Positions 58,443 to 64,000 of a DNA stretch of 64,000 bases are shown here, one piece after another; the stretch's first letter is position 1, and each line of letters opens with the position of its first letter. Made by a program: the position numbers and the translations under genes. The notes beneath the pieces were generated by a model that was not told where the DNA came from, did no database searches, and saw only the letters and a list, made by a program, of their open reading frames with translations. This stretch comes from an uncultured Burkholderiales bacterium. Lineage in GTDB: Bacteria > Pseudomonadota > Gammaproteobacteria > Burkholderiales > Burkholderiaceae_C. The DNA lies in NCBI GenBank assembly GCA_937873395.1, contig CALMYH010000040.1:38939-102938 (forward strand), read 5' to 3'.

Positions 58443-59192
58443 GTGACCGATCAGGCCGCCGAAGCGCGGGTGCGGGCCTGGCTTGAAGAGGCCGGGCGGG
58501 TCGTGGTGCTCACCGGCGCGGGCGTCAGTGCCGAATCGGGTGTGCCGACCTTTCGTGACGCGCTGACCGGCTTTTGGGCCCGCTATTCACCCGAGGAGCT
58601 GGCGACCGAAGCCGCCTTTCGGGCCCACCCCCAGCGGGTCTGGGACTGGTATCTGCAGCGGCGCCAGGCGCTGCTATCCGTGCGGCCCAATGCCGGTCAT
58701 GTCGCTCTGGCGCGCCATGCCATGATGCACCCGGGCCAACTGACACTGGTCACGCAAAACGTCGATGGCCTTCACCAGCAGGCAGGACAGGCAGGGACCC
58801 TGGCCCTGCACGGGGACATCCAGGCCGAACGCTGGCTGGACGAACCGCGCACCTGCTGCCACCAGCTGCCGCCACAGCCGGGCCGGCCGCCGAGCTGCTC
58901 CGTCTGCGGCAACCTGCGACGGCCCGATGTGGTCTGGTTCGGGGAGTCACTGCCTTGGGAAGTCCTGGCAGCCGCCGAGCGGGCCGCCGACAACTGTGAG
59001 CTGATGCTGGTGGTGGGGACGGCCGGTGCGGTGTACCCGGCGGCTGGTCTGGTACACAGGGCCCGACGGGCTGGCGCCCGGGTGGTGGTGGTGAATCCGG
59101 CCGCCACGGAGCTGGACTCCCTGGCCCACGTTCGGCTGGTGGGCACCTCAGCCGCCATCCTGCCCCGCATCCTGGACCCGGCTGAACGTTGA
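58443..59192 (+). CDS. NAD-dependent sirtuin deacylase
   Basis: A 249-residue Sir2 enzyme removing acyl groups from lysines with NAD. It has VLTGAGVSAESGVPTFRDA near 22-40, QNVDGLHQQAG, and the catalytic His in LALHGDIQ. WDWYLQRR (Tyr70, Arg73) fits the Y-x-x-R signature of sirtuins preferring succinyl/malonyl groups. The zinc site is odd: CSVCG supplies one pair, but the other is an adjacent CC in PRTCCHQ rather than CxxC. The start is GTG at 58443. Related to CobB, but the substrate is not shown. Confidence 0.9.
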   Translation: MTDQAAEARVRAWLEEAGRVVVLTGAGVSAESGVPTFRDALTGFWARYSPEELATEAAFRAHPQRVWDWYLQRRQALLSVRPNAGHVALARHAMMHPGQLTLVTQNVDGLHQQAGQAGTLALHGDIQAERWLDEPRTCCHQLPPQPGRPPSCSVCGNLRRPDVVWFGESLPWEVLAAAERAADNCELMLVVGTAGAVYPAAGLVHRARRAGARVVVVNPAATELDSLAHVRLVGTSAAILPRILDPAER

Positions 59193-59216
59193 GGCGCCGC
59201 GCTGCAAGCCGCGGCT

Positions 59217-59801
59217 TCAGACCAGACCCAGGGCGCCGAGCAGGGCGCCGGAGGCGATCAGCACCAGCAGGTGGATTCTGGTTCGCCAGACCAGGGCGGT
59301 GGAGGTTGCCATCAGCAGCCACAGGGGCCAGTCGCGCGCGGCATCGTTGTGGGCAGAGATGAGCAGCCATCCGGTGGCCATCAGCAAAGCGATCACGATC
59401 GGTGCCATGCCGGCCTTGAATGCGCGCACGCTCAGGCGCTCGCGGTGCCGATGGGCCCAGCGGCTGGCGGCATAGCTCAGAACCGACGAGGGCAGAAGGA
59501 TGGCCACCATGGTTACCAGCACCCCGAGCAAAGCCAGGGCCCAGGCCAGCCATCCACCGTTGGCACCGCCTCCCGCGTTGAGGCCCACATGCCAGCCGAG
59601 TAGCGCGACGAACAACACGTTCGGTCCAGGCGCGGCCTGTGACAGGGCAATCGAGGAGGTGAACTGGACGTCGGTGATCCAGCCGTTCTGGTGCACCAGG
59701 TAACGGTGCATGTCAGGCGCGGTGGTGATGGCGCCGCCGATGGCCAGCAGCGAAAGCAGGGCGAAATGGGCGAACAGGTCGATCCAGGCGGTGGCGTTCA
59801 T
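59217..59801 (-). CDS. chrA: chromate transporter half, second subunit
   Basis: A 194-residue CHR-family membrane protein with five or six transmembrane segments. The family motif is SIALSQAAPGPNVLFVALLG near 50, and AIGGAITTAPDMHRYLV lies at the N-terminus. It pairs with the upstream half, whose stop overlaps this start by four bases (ATGA). Short-chain CHR transporters usually work as two-gene units. The substrate is assumed to be chromate. Confidence 0.85.
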   Translation of the reverse strand: MNATAWIDLFAHFALLSLLAIGGAITTAPDMHRYLVHQNGWITDVQFTSSIALSQAAPGPNVLFVALLGWHVGLNAGGGANGGWLAWALALLGVLVTMVAILLPSSVLSYAASRWAHRHRERLSVRAFKAGMAPIVIALLMATGWLLISAHNDAARDWPLWLLMATSTALVWRTRIHLLVLIASGALLGALGLV

Positions 59802-60409
59802 CGCGAATCCCCGGATGGCGCCGGACGTTCAGCCTCTGCGATGAGCTGACCGGCACGCAGGCAGGCCACCGGACCCAGGCCGAGCAACACCCACACCAGT
59901 GGCCAGCGCATCAGGGCGATGGCCAGAAAGGTGCCTGCGGCGAACAACAGGCAGGCGGACATGCCCAGCGGATTGCGCTCCAGGGCAGCGATCAGGCGGA
60001 AGCCGGTGGCGGTGATCAGGCCGGCCGCCACCGCCCCCATGCCGCGAAGGGCGCCTGTTGCCACCGCGCTGTCGGCCACCTGGACAAACAGCGTCGCCAT
60101 GATCAGCACCACCAGAAGCGGGAACAGCAGCATGCCAGCCAGTGCGGCGAGGGCGCCGGGCAATCCGAAGTGGCGCCCACCGATCATCATGGACAGGTTG
60201 ACGACATTGGGCCCTGGCAGCACCTGGGCCACAGCCCAGTCCTCGATGAATTGCTCGCGGCTGAGCCAGCGCTTGCGCTCGACCAGTTCGCGCTGGACGA
60301 CAGCAATCACACCGCCGAATCCCTGCAGCGCGAGCCAGGTGAAACTCCAGAACAGGTCTTTCTTGTTCCTGGGGTGGGCGAGGGGGAAATCGGGATCGCT
60401 GGATTGCAT
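59798..60409 (-). CDS. chrA: chromate transporter half, first subunit
   Basis: A 203-residue short-chain CHR membrane protein. [19 protein letters not shown] near 32-50 and [19 protein letters not shown] near 60-78 are the family motifs, followed by several hydrophobic helices. It overlaps the second half-gene by ATGA, so the two are translationally coupled and probably form a heterodimer. No chrB regulator is adjacent. Confidence 0.86.
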   Translation of the reverse strand: MQSSDPDFPLAHPRNKKDLFWSFTWLALQGFGGVIAVVQRELVERKRWLSREQFIEDWAVAQVLPGPNVVNLSMMIGGRHFGLPGALAALAGMLLFPLLVVLIMATLFVQVADSAVATGALRGMGAVAAGLITATGFRLIAALERNPLGMSACLLFAAGTFLAIALMRWPLVWVLLGLGPVACLRAGQLIAEAERPAPSGDSR

Positions 60410-60492
60410 GACAAGGCCGAAATGGGCAGGCCGAAAGCGGGAGCAGCGAGTATGCCAGCGGGGCTGTCCGGAGGCGGCGAGTGCACGATCAC

Positions 60493-60521
60493 TTGAGTCT
60501 TCACTGGCGGCTTGTTATAAT
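60493..60521 (+). promoter_or_regulatory. strong sigma-70 promoter of the rpsF operon
   Basis: TTGAGT (60493-60498), a 17-base spacer and a perfect TATAAT (60516-60521). Transcription should begin near 60528, leaving a leader of about 100 bases before rpsF. This is the clearest promoter in the window. Confidence 0.88.
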
Positions 60522-60535
60522 GTTGGGCTTACCTT

Positions 60536-60565
60536 GCCGTACCCCGAGTTGACGCCGGGGGCGGC
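60536..60565 (+). promoter_or_regulatory. structured 5' leader of the rpsF mRNA
   Basis: A bulged hairpin: outer stem GCCG (60536-60539) with CGGC (60562-60565), inner stem CCCCG (60542-60546) with CGGGG (60556-60560), TA and G bulges, and a 9-base loop. rpsF leaders in many bacteria bind the S6:S18 complex for autoregulation. I cannot confirm that this is that motif. Confidence 0.4.
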
Positions 60566-60626
60566 TCTTTCGCGGCACACCAGACCATCGGTCCGGAAAA
60601 CCGCGGTCCATCCACAAGGAGAGTCC

Positions 60627-61001
60627 ATGCGTCACTACGAAATCGTCCTGCTGATCCACCCGGACCAGAGCGAACAGGTTCCGGCCATGCTGGAGCGTTA
60701 CAAGGGCATGATCACTGCCGGCGGCGGCAAGATCCACCGCGTTGAAGACTGGGGCCGCCGTCAGCTGGCCTACCAGATCAACAAGCTGTCCAAAGCCCAC
60801 TACCTGTGCGTCAACATCGAGGCCGATCAGGCCGTGATGGGCGAGCTTGAGCATGCCTTCAAGTTCAACGATGCCGTGCTGCGCCACCTGAGCATCCAGA
60901 AGAAGAAGGCCGAGACCGGTCCTTCCTCGATGATGAAGTCGGTCGAGCGTGAAGAGGCCCGCAAGTCCCAGCAACAGCCGCAGGAGCAGACCGCCGCCTG
61001 A
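60627..61001 (+). CDS. rpsF: 30S ribosomal protein S6
   Basis: S6 binds the 30S platform with S18. The 124 residues begin [20 protein letters not shown] and contain [20 protein letters not shown]. The C-terminal tail is charged and Gln/Glu-rich. ATG at 60627 has AAGGAGAG upstream. The operon continues with priB, rpsR, rplI. Confidence 0.98.
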   Translation: MRHYEIVLLIHPDQSEQVPAMLERYKGMITAGGGKIHRVEDWGRRQLAYQINKLSKAHYLCVNIEADQAVMGELEHAFKFNDAVLRHLSIQKKKAETGPSSMMKSVEREEARKSQQQPQEQTAA

Positions 61002-61027
61002 GCTTTGCGCGTGAGCCAGCCCAGCAG

Positions 61028-61315
61028 GTGAACCAGTTAGAGCTGTCGGCGGTCGTGGTGCAGGTGCAGAGCCTGCGTTTCACGCCGGCCGGCATCCCGG
61101 CCCTCAATCTCGTGCTGGAGCACGAGTCGCAGATCACCGAGCTGGACACCACCCGAGTGGTGAAGCTGCAGTTGAAGGCCGTGGCCTTCGGTGTGACGGC
61201 CGAAACCCTGTCCCGACAGGGACTTGTTTCGGACTGCTGCTTCCAGGGGTTTCTGGCCAATTCCCGCAACGGCAAAGGCGTGGTGTTCCACATCCAGCAT
61301 TTCAGCAAGACATAG
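61028..61315 (+). CDS. priB: primosomal replication protein PriB
   Basis: A single-stranded-DNA-binding OB-fold protein of the replication-restart primosome. The 95 residues include NQLELSAVVVQVQSLRFTPA and VKLQLKAVAFGVTAETLSRQ. It uses a GTG start at 61028, preceded by AGCAGG. Its place between rpsF and rpsR is diagnostic for betaproteobacteria and gammaproteobacteria. Confidence 0.95.
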   Translation: MNQLELSAVVVQVQSLRFTPAGIPALNLVLEHESQITELDTTRVVKLQLKAVAFGVTAETLSRQGLVSDCCFQGFLANSRNGKGVVFHIQHFSKT

Positions 61316-61327
61316 GAGAGGCCCATC

Positions 61328-61609
61328 ATGGCTGCACCCAAGCGTTTCAACAAAGACAAGCGCCCCAAGCGCAACACCCAGTCGCTGCTCTTCAAGCGCA
61401 AGCGTTTCTGCCGCTTCACCGTTGCCGGTGTCGAAGAGGTGGACTACAAGGACATTGACGTCCTGCGCGACTTCGTTGCCGAGAACGGCAAGATCATTCC
61501 CGCCCGCCTGACCGGCACCCGCGCCATCTACCAGCGCCAGGTGACCACCGCCATCAAGCGCGCCCGTTTCCTGGCCATGCTGCCGTACAGCGACCAGCAT
61601 CGCGTCTGA
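61328..61609 (+). CDS. rpsR: 30S ribosomal protein S18
   Basis: S18 partners S6 on the 30S platform. The 93 residues contain [20 protein letters not shown] and the conserved [20 protein letters not shown] near the middle, and the C-terminus [17 protein letters not shown]. It lies 12 bases after priB and 13 before rplI with a good AAGGAG site between. Confidence 0.98.
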   Translation: MAAPKRFNKDKRPKRNTQSLLFKRKRFCRFTVAGVEEVDYKDIDVLRDFVAENGKIIPARLTGTRAIYQRQVTTAIKRARFLAMLPYSDQHRV

Positions 61610-61622
61610 AGGAGAGCCTGAC

Positions 61623-62075
61623 ATGCAAATCATCCTGCTCGACAAAGTTGTGAACCTCGGCGCCCTGGGCGACGTGGTCAAGGTCAAGGACGGCTACGCC
61701 CGCAACTTCCTGATCCCCACCGGCCGCGCCAGGCGCGCTACCCAGTCGGCCATCGCCGAGTTCGAAGCCCGTCGCGCCGAGCTTGAAAAGGCTGCTGCCG
61801 CCAAGCTGGCTGAAGCCCAGGCACTGGGCGAGAAGCTCGCCAGCGTGACGGTGAAGCTGTCCCAGAAAGCCGGCGTCGATGGCCGTCTGTTCGGATCGGT
61901 GACCAACCACGACGTGGCCGAAGAACTGGTGAAGATGGGGCACGCCGTGGCCAAGGCCCAGGTGCGCATGCCCAACGGCCCGCTCAAGATGGTCGGCGAC
62001 TATTCGGTCAACATCAACCTGCACACCGACGTCACTGTCGAAGTGCCGGTTTCGGTGCTGGGCGAGACCGCCTGA
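61623..62075 (+). CDS. rplI: 50S ribosomal protein L9
   Basis: L9 binds 23S rRNA with its N-terminal domain and projects its C-terminal domain from the ribosome. The 150 residues begin [20 protein letters not shown] and include the family [20 protein letters not shown] followed by the long connecting helix. GAAGGAGAG precedes the ATG. A strong terminator ends the operon at 62122-62155. Confidence 0.98.
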   Translation: MQIILLDKVVNLGALGDVVKVKDGYARNFLIPTGRARRATQSAIAEFEARRAELEKAAAAKLAEAQALGEKLASVTVKLSQKAGVDGRLFGSVTNHDVAEELVKMGHAVAKAQVRMPNGPLKMVGDYSVNINLHTDVTVEVPVSVLGETA

Positions 62076-62121
62076 TTCGTGTCGCTCGCGTCCCCGACCG
62101 GGGACTGGCTGACGGTCCGGA

Positions 62122-62155
62122 GCCGCCGCTTCCATGGGAAGCCGGCGGCTTTTTT
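62122..62155 (+). terminator. terminator after rplI
   Basis: GCCGCCG (62122-62128) pairs with CGGCGGC (62143-62149), with an additional inner stem CTTCC/GGAAG, followed by six T residues. A clear intrinsic terminator separating the ribosomal operon from dnaB. Confidence 0.92.
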
Positions 62156-62217
62156 CATGGCTGCGACCGCCGGTCGGCCACCCATTCTGTCCGCTCCAAT
62201 TCACCGCCTCTCCAGCG

Positions 62218-62241
62218 CTTGTCCCCAGGTTTTTCCACAGG
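62218..62241. promoter_or_regulatory. DnaA-box-like tandem repeat upstream of dnaB
   Basis: Two consecutive 12-base units, CTTGTCCCCAGG and TTTTTCCACAGG, lie 50-73 bases before dnaB. The second contains TTTTCCACA, which fits the relaxed DnaA box TTWTNCACA; the first, TTGTCCCCA, is degenerate. Confidence 0.45.
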
Positions 62242-62290
62242 CTTTCAGCCGGGTTCCGCTTAACATCGGACTTTGAATCCGCTTCACCCC

Positions 62291-63721
62291 ATGTCTTCTG
62301 CCTTTTCCACTCCCTTCTCGGCCTTCGATGCAGGTCTGGAGGACGCCGGCCTGTCGGTTGACCGCCAGATCGCCCAGTTGCGGGTGCCCCCGCACTCGAT
62401 CGAGGCAGAGTCGAGCGTGCTGGGGGGGCTGCTGCTGGACAACAGCGCCTGGGACCGGGTGGCCGACCTGGTCACCGATTCCGACTTCTATCGCTACGAA
62501 CACCGGCTGGCCTATTCGGCGATTGCGGCCTTGATCAATGCCAGCAAGCCCGCCGACGTGGTCACGGTGTTCGAGCATCTGCAAAGCCTGGGCAAGGCCG
62601 AAGAAGCCGGTGGACTGGCCTATCTCAACAGCCTGGCCCAGTATGTGCCCAGCGCAGCCAACATCCGGCGCTATGCCGAGATCGTGCGCGAGCGGGCCAT
62701 CCTGCGCAAGCTGGTGGCGGCCAGCGACGAAATCGCAACGGCCGCCTTCAACACCCAGGGCCGGCCGGTCGACAAGATCCTGGACGAAGCCGAGCAGAAG
62801 ATCTTCCACATCGGTGAGGAAGGCTCCCGGATGAAGGAGGGTTTTCAGTCCATGGACCGGTTGGTGGTCGATCTGCTGGACCGGGTCAGCGAGATGGCAG
62901 ACAACCCCAACGACATCACGGGCGTGCCCACGGGTTTCCGCGACCTGGACCGCATGACCTCCGGCCTCCAGGCCGGCGATCTGGTGGTTCTGGCGGCGCG
63001 CCCGTCCATGGGCAAGACGGCGTTTGCCATCAATATCGCCGAGCACGTGGCCCTGAACGAGGGTCTGCCGGTGGCGGTGTTCTCGATGGAAATGGGGGCG
63101 TCCCAGCTGGCCGTGCGTATTGTGGGCTCCATCGGGCGCATCAACCAGAGCCACCTGCGAACCGGCAAGCTGACCGACGACGAGTGGCCGCGTCTGACCG
63201 AGGCGATCGAAAAACTGCGCCATGTCTCGCTGCACATCGACGAGACGCCAGGTCTTACGCCGGGCGCGCTGCGGGCCAACGCCCGTCGCCTGTCCCGTCA
63301 GTGCGGCAAGCTGGGCCTGATCGTGGTGGACTACCTGCAGCTCATGAGCGGCAGCGGGTCGGGCGACGAGAACCGGGCCTCGGAGCTCGGGGAAATCTCG
63401 CGCGGCCTGAAGATGCTGGCCAAGGAACTGCAGTGCCCCGTCATTGCCTTGTCGCAGCTCAACCGTTCGGTGGAACAGCGGACCGACAAGCGACCGATGA
63501 TGAGCGACCTGCGCGAATCGGGCGCCATCGAACAGGATGCCGACATCATCATGTTCATCTACCGCGACGAGTACTACACCAAGGACGCCTGCAAGGAACC
63601 GGGCGTGGCTGAGATCATCATCGGCAAGCAGCGCAACGGCCCCACCGGGATCGTCAAGCTGGCTTTCCTGAACATGCTCACCCGCTTCGAGACCCTGGCC
63701 ACCGACCACGGCGACTTCTGA
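62291..63721 (+). CDS. dnaB: replicative DNA helicase DnaB
   Basis: DnaB is the hexameric helicase unwinding DNA at the fork. The 476 residues have the N-terminal primase-interacting domain (LRVPPHSIEAESSVLGGLLL near 30-49), a linker, and a RecA-like domain with Walker A ARPSMGKTAFAINIAEHVAL near 237 and Walker B LGLIVVDYLQLMSG near 342. SDLRESGAIEQDADIIMFIY is the later family block. ATG at 62291 was chosen; a TTG at 62273 is also in frame. Confidence 0.97.
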   Translation: MSSAFSTPFSAFDAGLEDAGLSVDRQIAQLRVPPHSIEAESSVLGGLLLDNSAWDRVADLVTDSDFYRYEHRLAYSAIAALINASKPADVVTVFEHLQSLGKAEEAGGLAYLNSLAQYVPSAANIRRYAEIVRERAILRKLVAASDEIATAAFNTQGRPVDKILDEAEQKIFHIGEEGSRMKEGFQSMDRLVVDLLDRVSEMADNPNDITGVPTGFRDLDRMTSGLQAGDLVVLAARPSMGKTAFAINIAEHVALNEGLPVAVFSMEMGASQLAVRIVGSIGRINQSHLRTGKLTDDEWPRLTEAIEKLRHVSLHIDETPGLTPGALRANARRLSRQCGKLGLIVVDYLQLMSGSGSGDENRASELGEISRGLKMLAKELQCPVIALSQLNRSVEQRTDKRPMMSDLRESGAIEQDADIIMFIYRDEYYTKDACKEPGVAEIIIGKQRNGPTGIVKLAFLNMLTRFETLATDHGDF

Positions 63722-63752
63722 GGTCGCCGCCGTGTCGGGGCAAAGCGGGTGA

Positions 63753-64000
63753 CTACAGAACTTCGCTCGCGAAATCGGCCAGGCGTGAGCGTTCCCCGCG
63801 CGCCAGGGTGATGTGGCCGCCATGGGGCCAGCCCTTGAAACGGTCCACCGCATAGGTCAGGCCCGATGAGCCCTCGGTGAGGTAGGGTGTGTCAATCTGG
63901 GCCAGGTTGCCCATGCAGATGATCTTGGTACCCGGGCCGGCGCGGGTGATCAGCGTCTTCATCTGCTTGGGCGTCAGGTTCTGCGCCTCGTCGATGATGA
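63753..64000 (-). CDS. PhoH-family ATPase, C-terminal part (cut by window edge)
   Basis: The 3' end of a gene entering from beyond the right edge on the minus strand. Read from the edge it gives IIDEAQNLTPKQMKTLITRA, the Walker B of PhoH proteins, then GTKIICMGNLAQIDTPYLTE and TYAVDRFKGWPHGGHITLAR with the C-terminus RSRLADFASEVL. It matches the PhoH2/YlaK-type ATPases (PIN-PhoH), although the PIN domain is outside the window. The ATG at 63962 is internal, not the true start. Confidence 0.88.
   Translation of the reverse strand, partial: IIDEAQNLTPKQMKTLITRAGPGTKIICMGNLAQIDTPYLTEGSSGLTYAVDRFKGWPHGGHITLARGERSRLADFASEVL

Noticed and set aside
59217-60409. The two chrA reading frames as one frameshifted gene
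   Set aside because: Each half has its own start, family motif and normal short-chain length, and the overlap is the ATGA type used for coupling. Two genes is the better reading.

Overview
The window is a GC-rich (roughly two-thirds G+C by eye), gene-dense chromosomal segment from a betaproteobacterium. It most likely belongs to Burkholderiales, in or near the Comamonadaceae. The evidence is the gene order (greA; aceE-aceF-lpdA with lipoyl-bearing E3; sucA-sucB-lpd; rlmN-pilW-rodZ-ispG-hisS-yfgM-bamB-der-hfq-hflX-hflK-hflC-hisZ-purA; rpsF-priB-rpsR-rplI-dnaB) and the protein sequences. I see no prophage, insertion sequence, CRISPR array, tRNA or rRNA. Nearly every stretch is coding and only one gap exceeds 300 bases.

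Layout. 1-2.1 kb: greA behind a terminator, a small membrane protein, and folD on the opposite strand. 2.1-5.3 kb: a two-component system (response regulator and PAS-domain histidine kinase, minus strand) divergent from the pyruvate dehydrogenase operon aceE-aceF-lpdA (5.4-11.7 kb). An AT-rich palindromic region lies between them. 11.8-24.9 kb is the accessory part: a nitroreductase, msrP-msrQ (repair of periplasmic methionine sulfoxide), an exported DUF1800/DUF1501 pair of unknown function, a SulP anion transporter, an exported rhodanese, an NlpC/P60 peptidase, an isochorismatase-family hydrolase, a propionyl/acetyl-CoA synthetase (prpE), an ArsR-type repressor and a Val/Gly-repeat lipoprotein. 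25.1-31.9 kb: the 2-oxoglutarate dehydrogenase operon sucA-sucB-lpd followed by zapE. 31.9-36.7 kb: a PP2C phosphatase, bamD, rluD, scpB and rluB. 36.9-53.6 kb: a long conserved housekeeping run, ndk to purA, with many overlapping or abutting genes, plus a phosphoribosyltransferase. 53.7-60.4 kb: a cystathionine beta-lyase-like enzyme, a small basic protein, mnmH, tesA/ybbA divergent, rlmB, a sirtuin, and a split chromate transporter. 60.5-64 kb: rpsF-priB-rpsR-rplI behind a near-consensus promoter, dnaB, and the C-terminal end of a PhoH-type ATPase cut by the window edge.

How the genes work together. Two 2-oxoacid dehydrogenase complexes are encoded, each with its own E3; the pyruvate complex E3 carries an extra lipoyl domain. 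prpE feeds acyl-CoA into the same central metabolism. Envelope functions recur: bamB and bamD, yfgM, rodZ, pilW, hflKC, msrPQ. Translation and RNA functions recur too: rluB, rluD, rlmN, rlmB, hisS, der, hfq, hflX, mnmH.

The least explained items are the exported DUF1800/DUF1501 pair, the ArsR/lipoprotein unit, the two-component system facing aceE, and a palindrome motif (TCATAAT...ATGA) shared by the aceE and prpE upstream regions. I found no clearly new multi-gene system. The DUF1800/DUF1501 block and the kinase/PDH arrangement are the best candidates for follow-up. All assignments come from reading the sequence; no database search was run.
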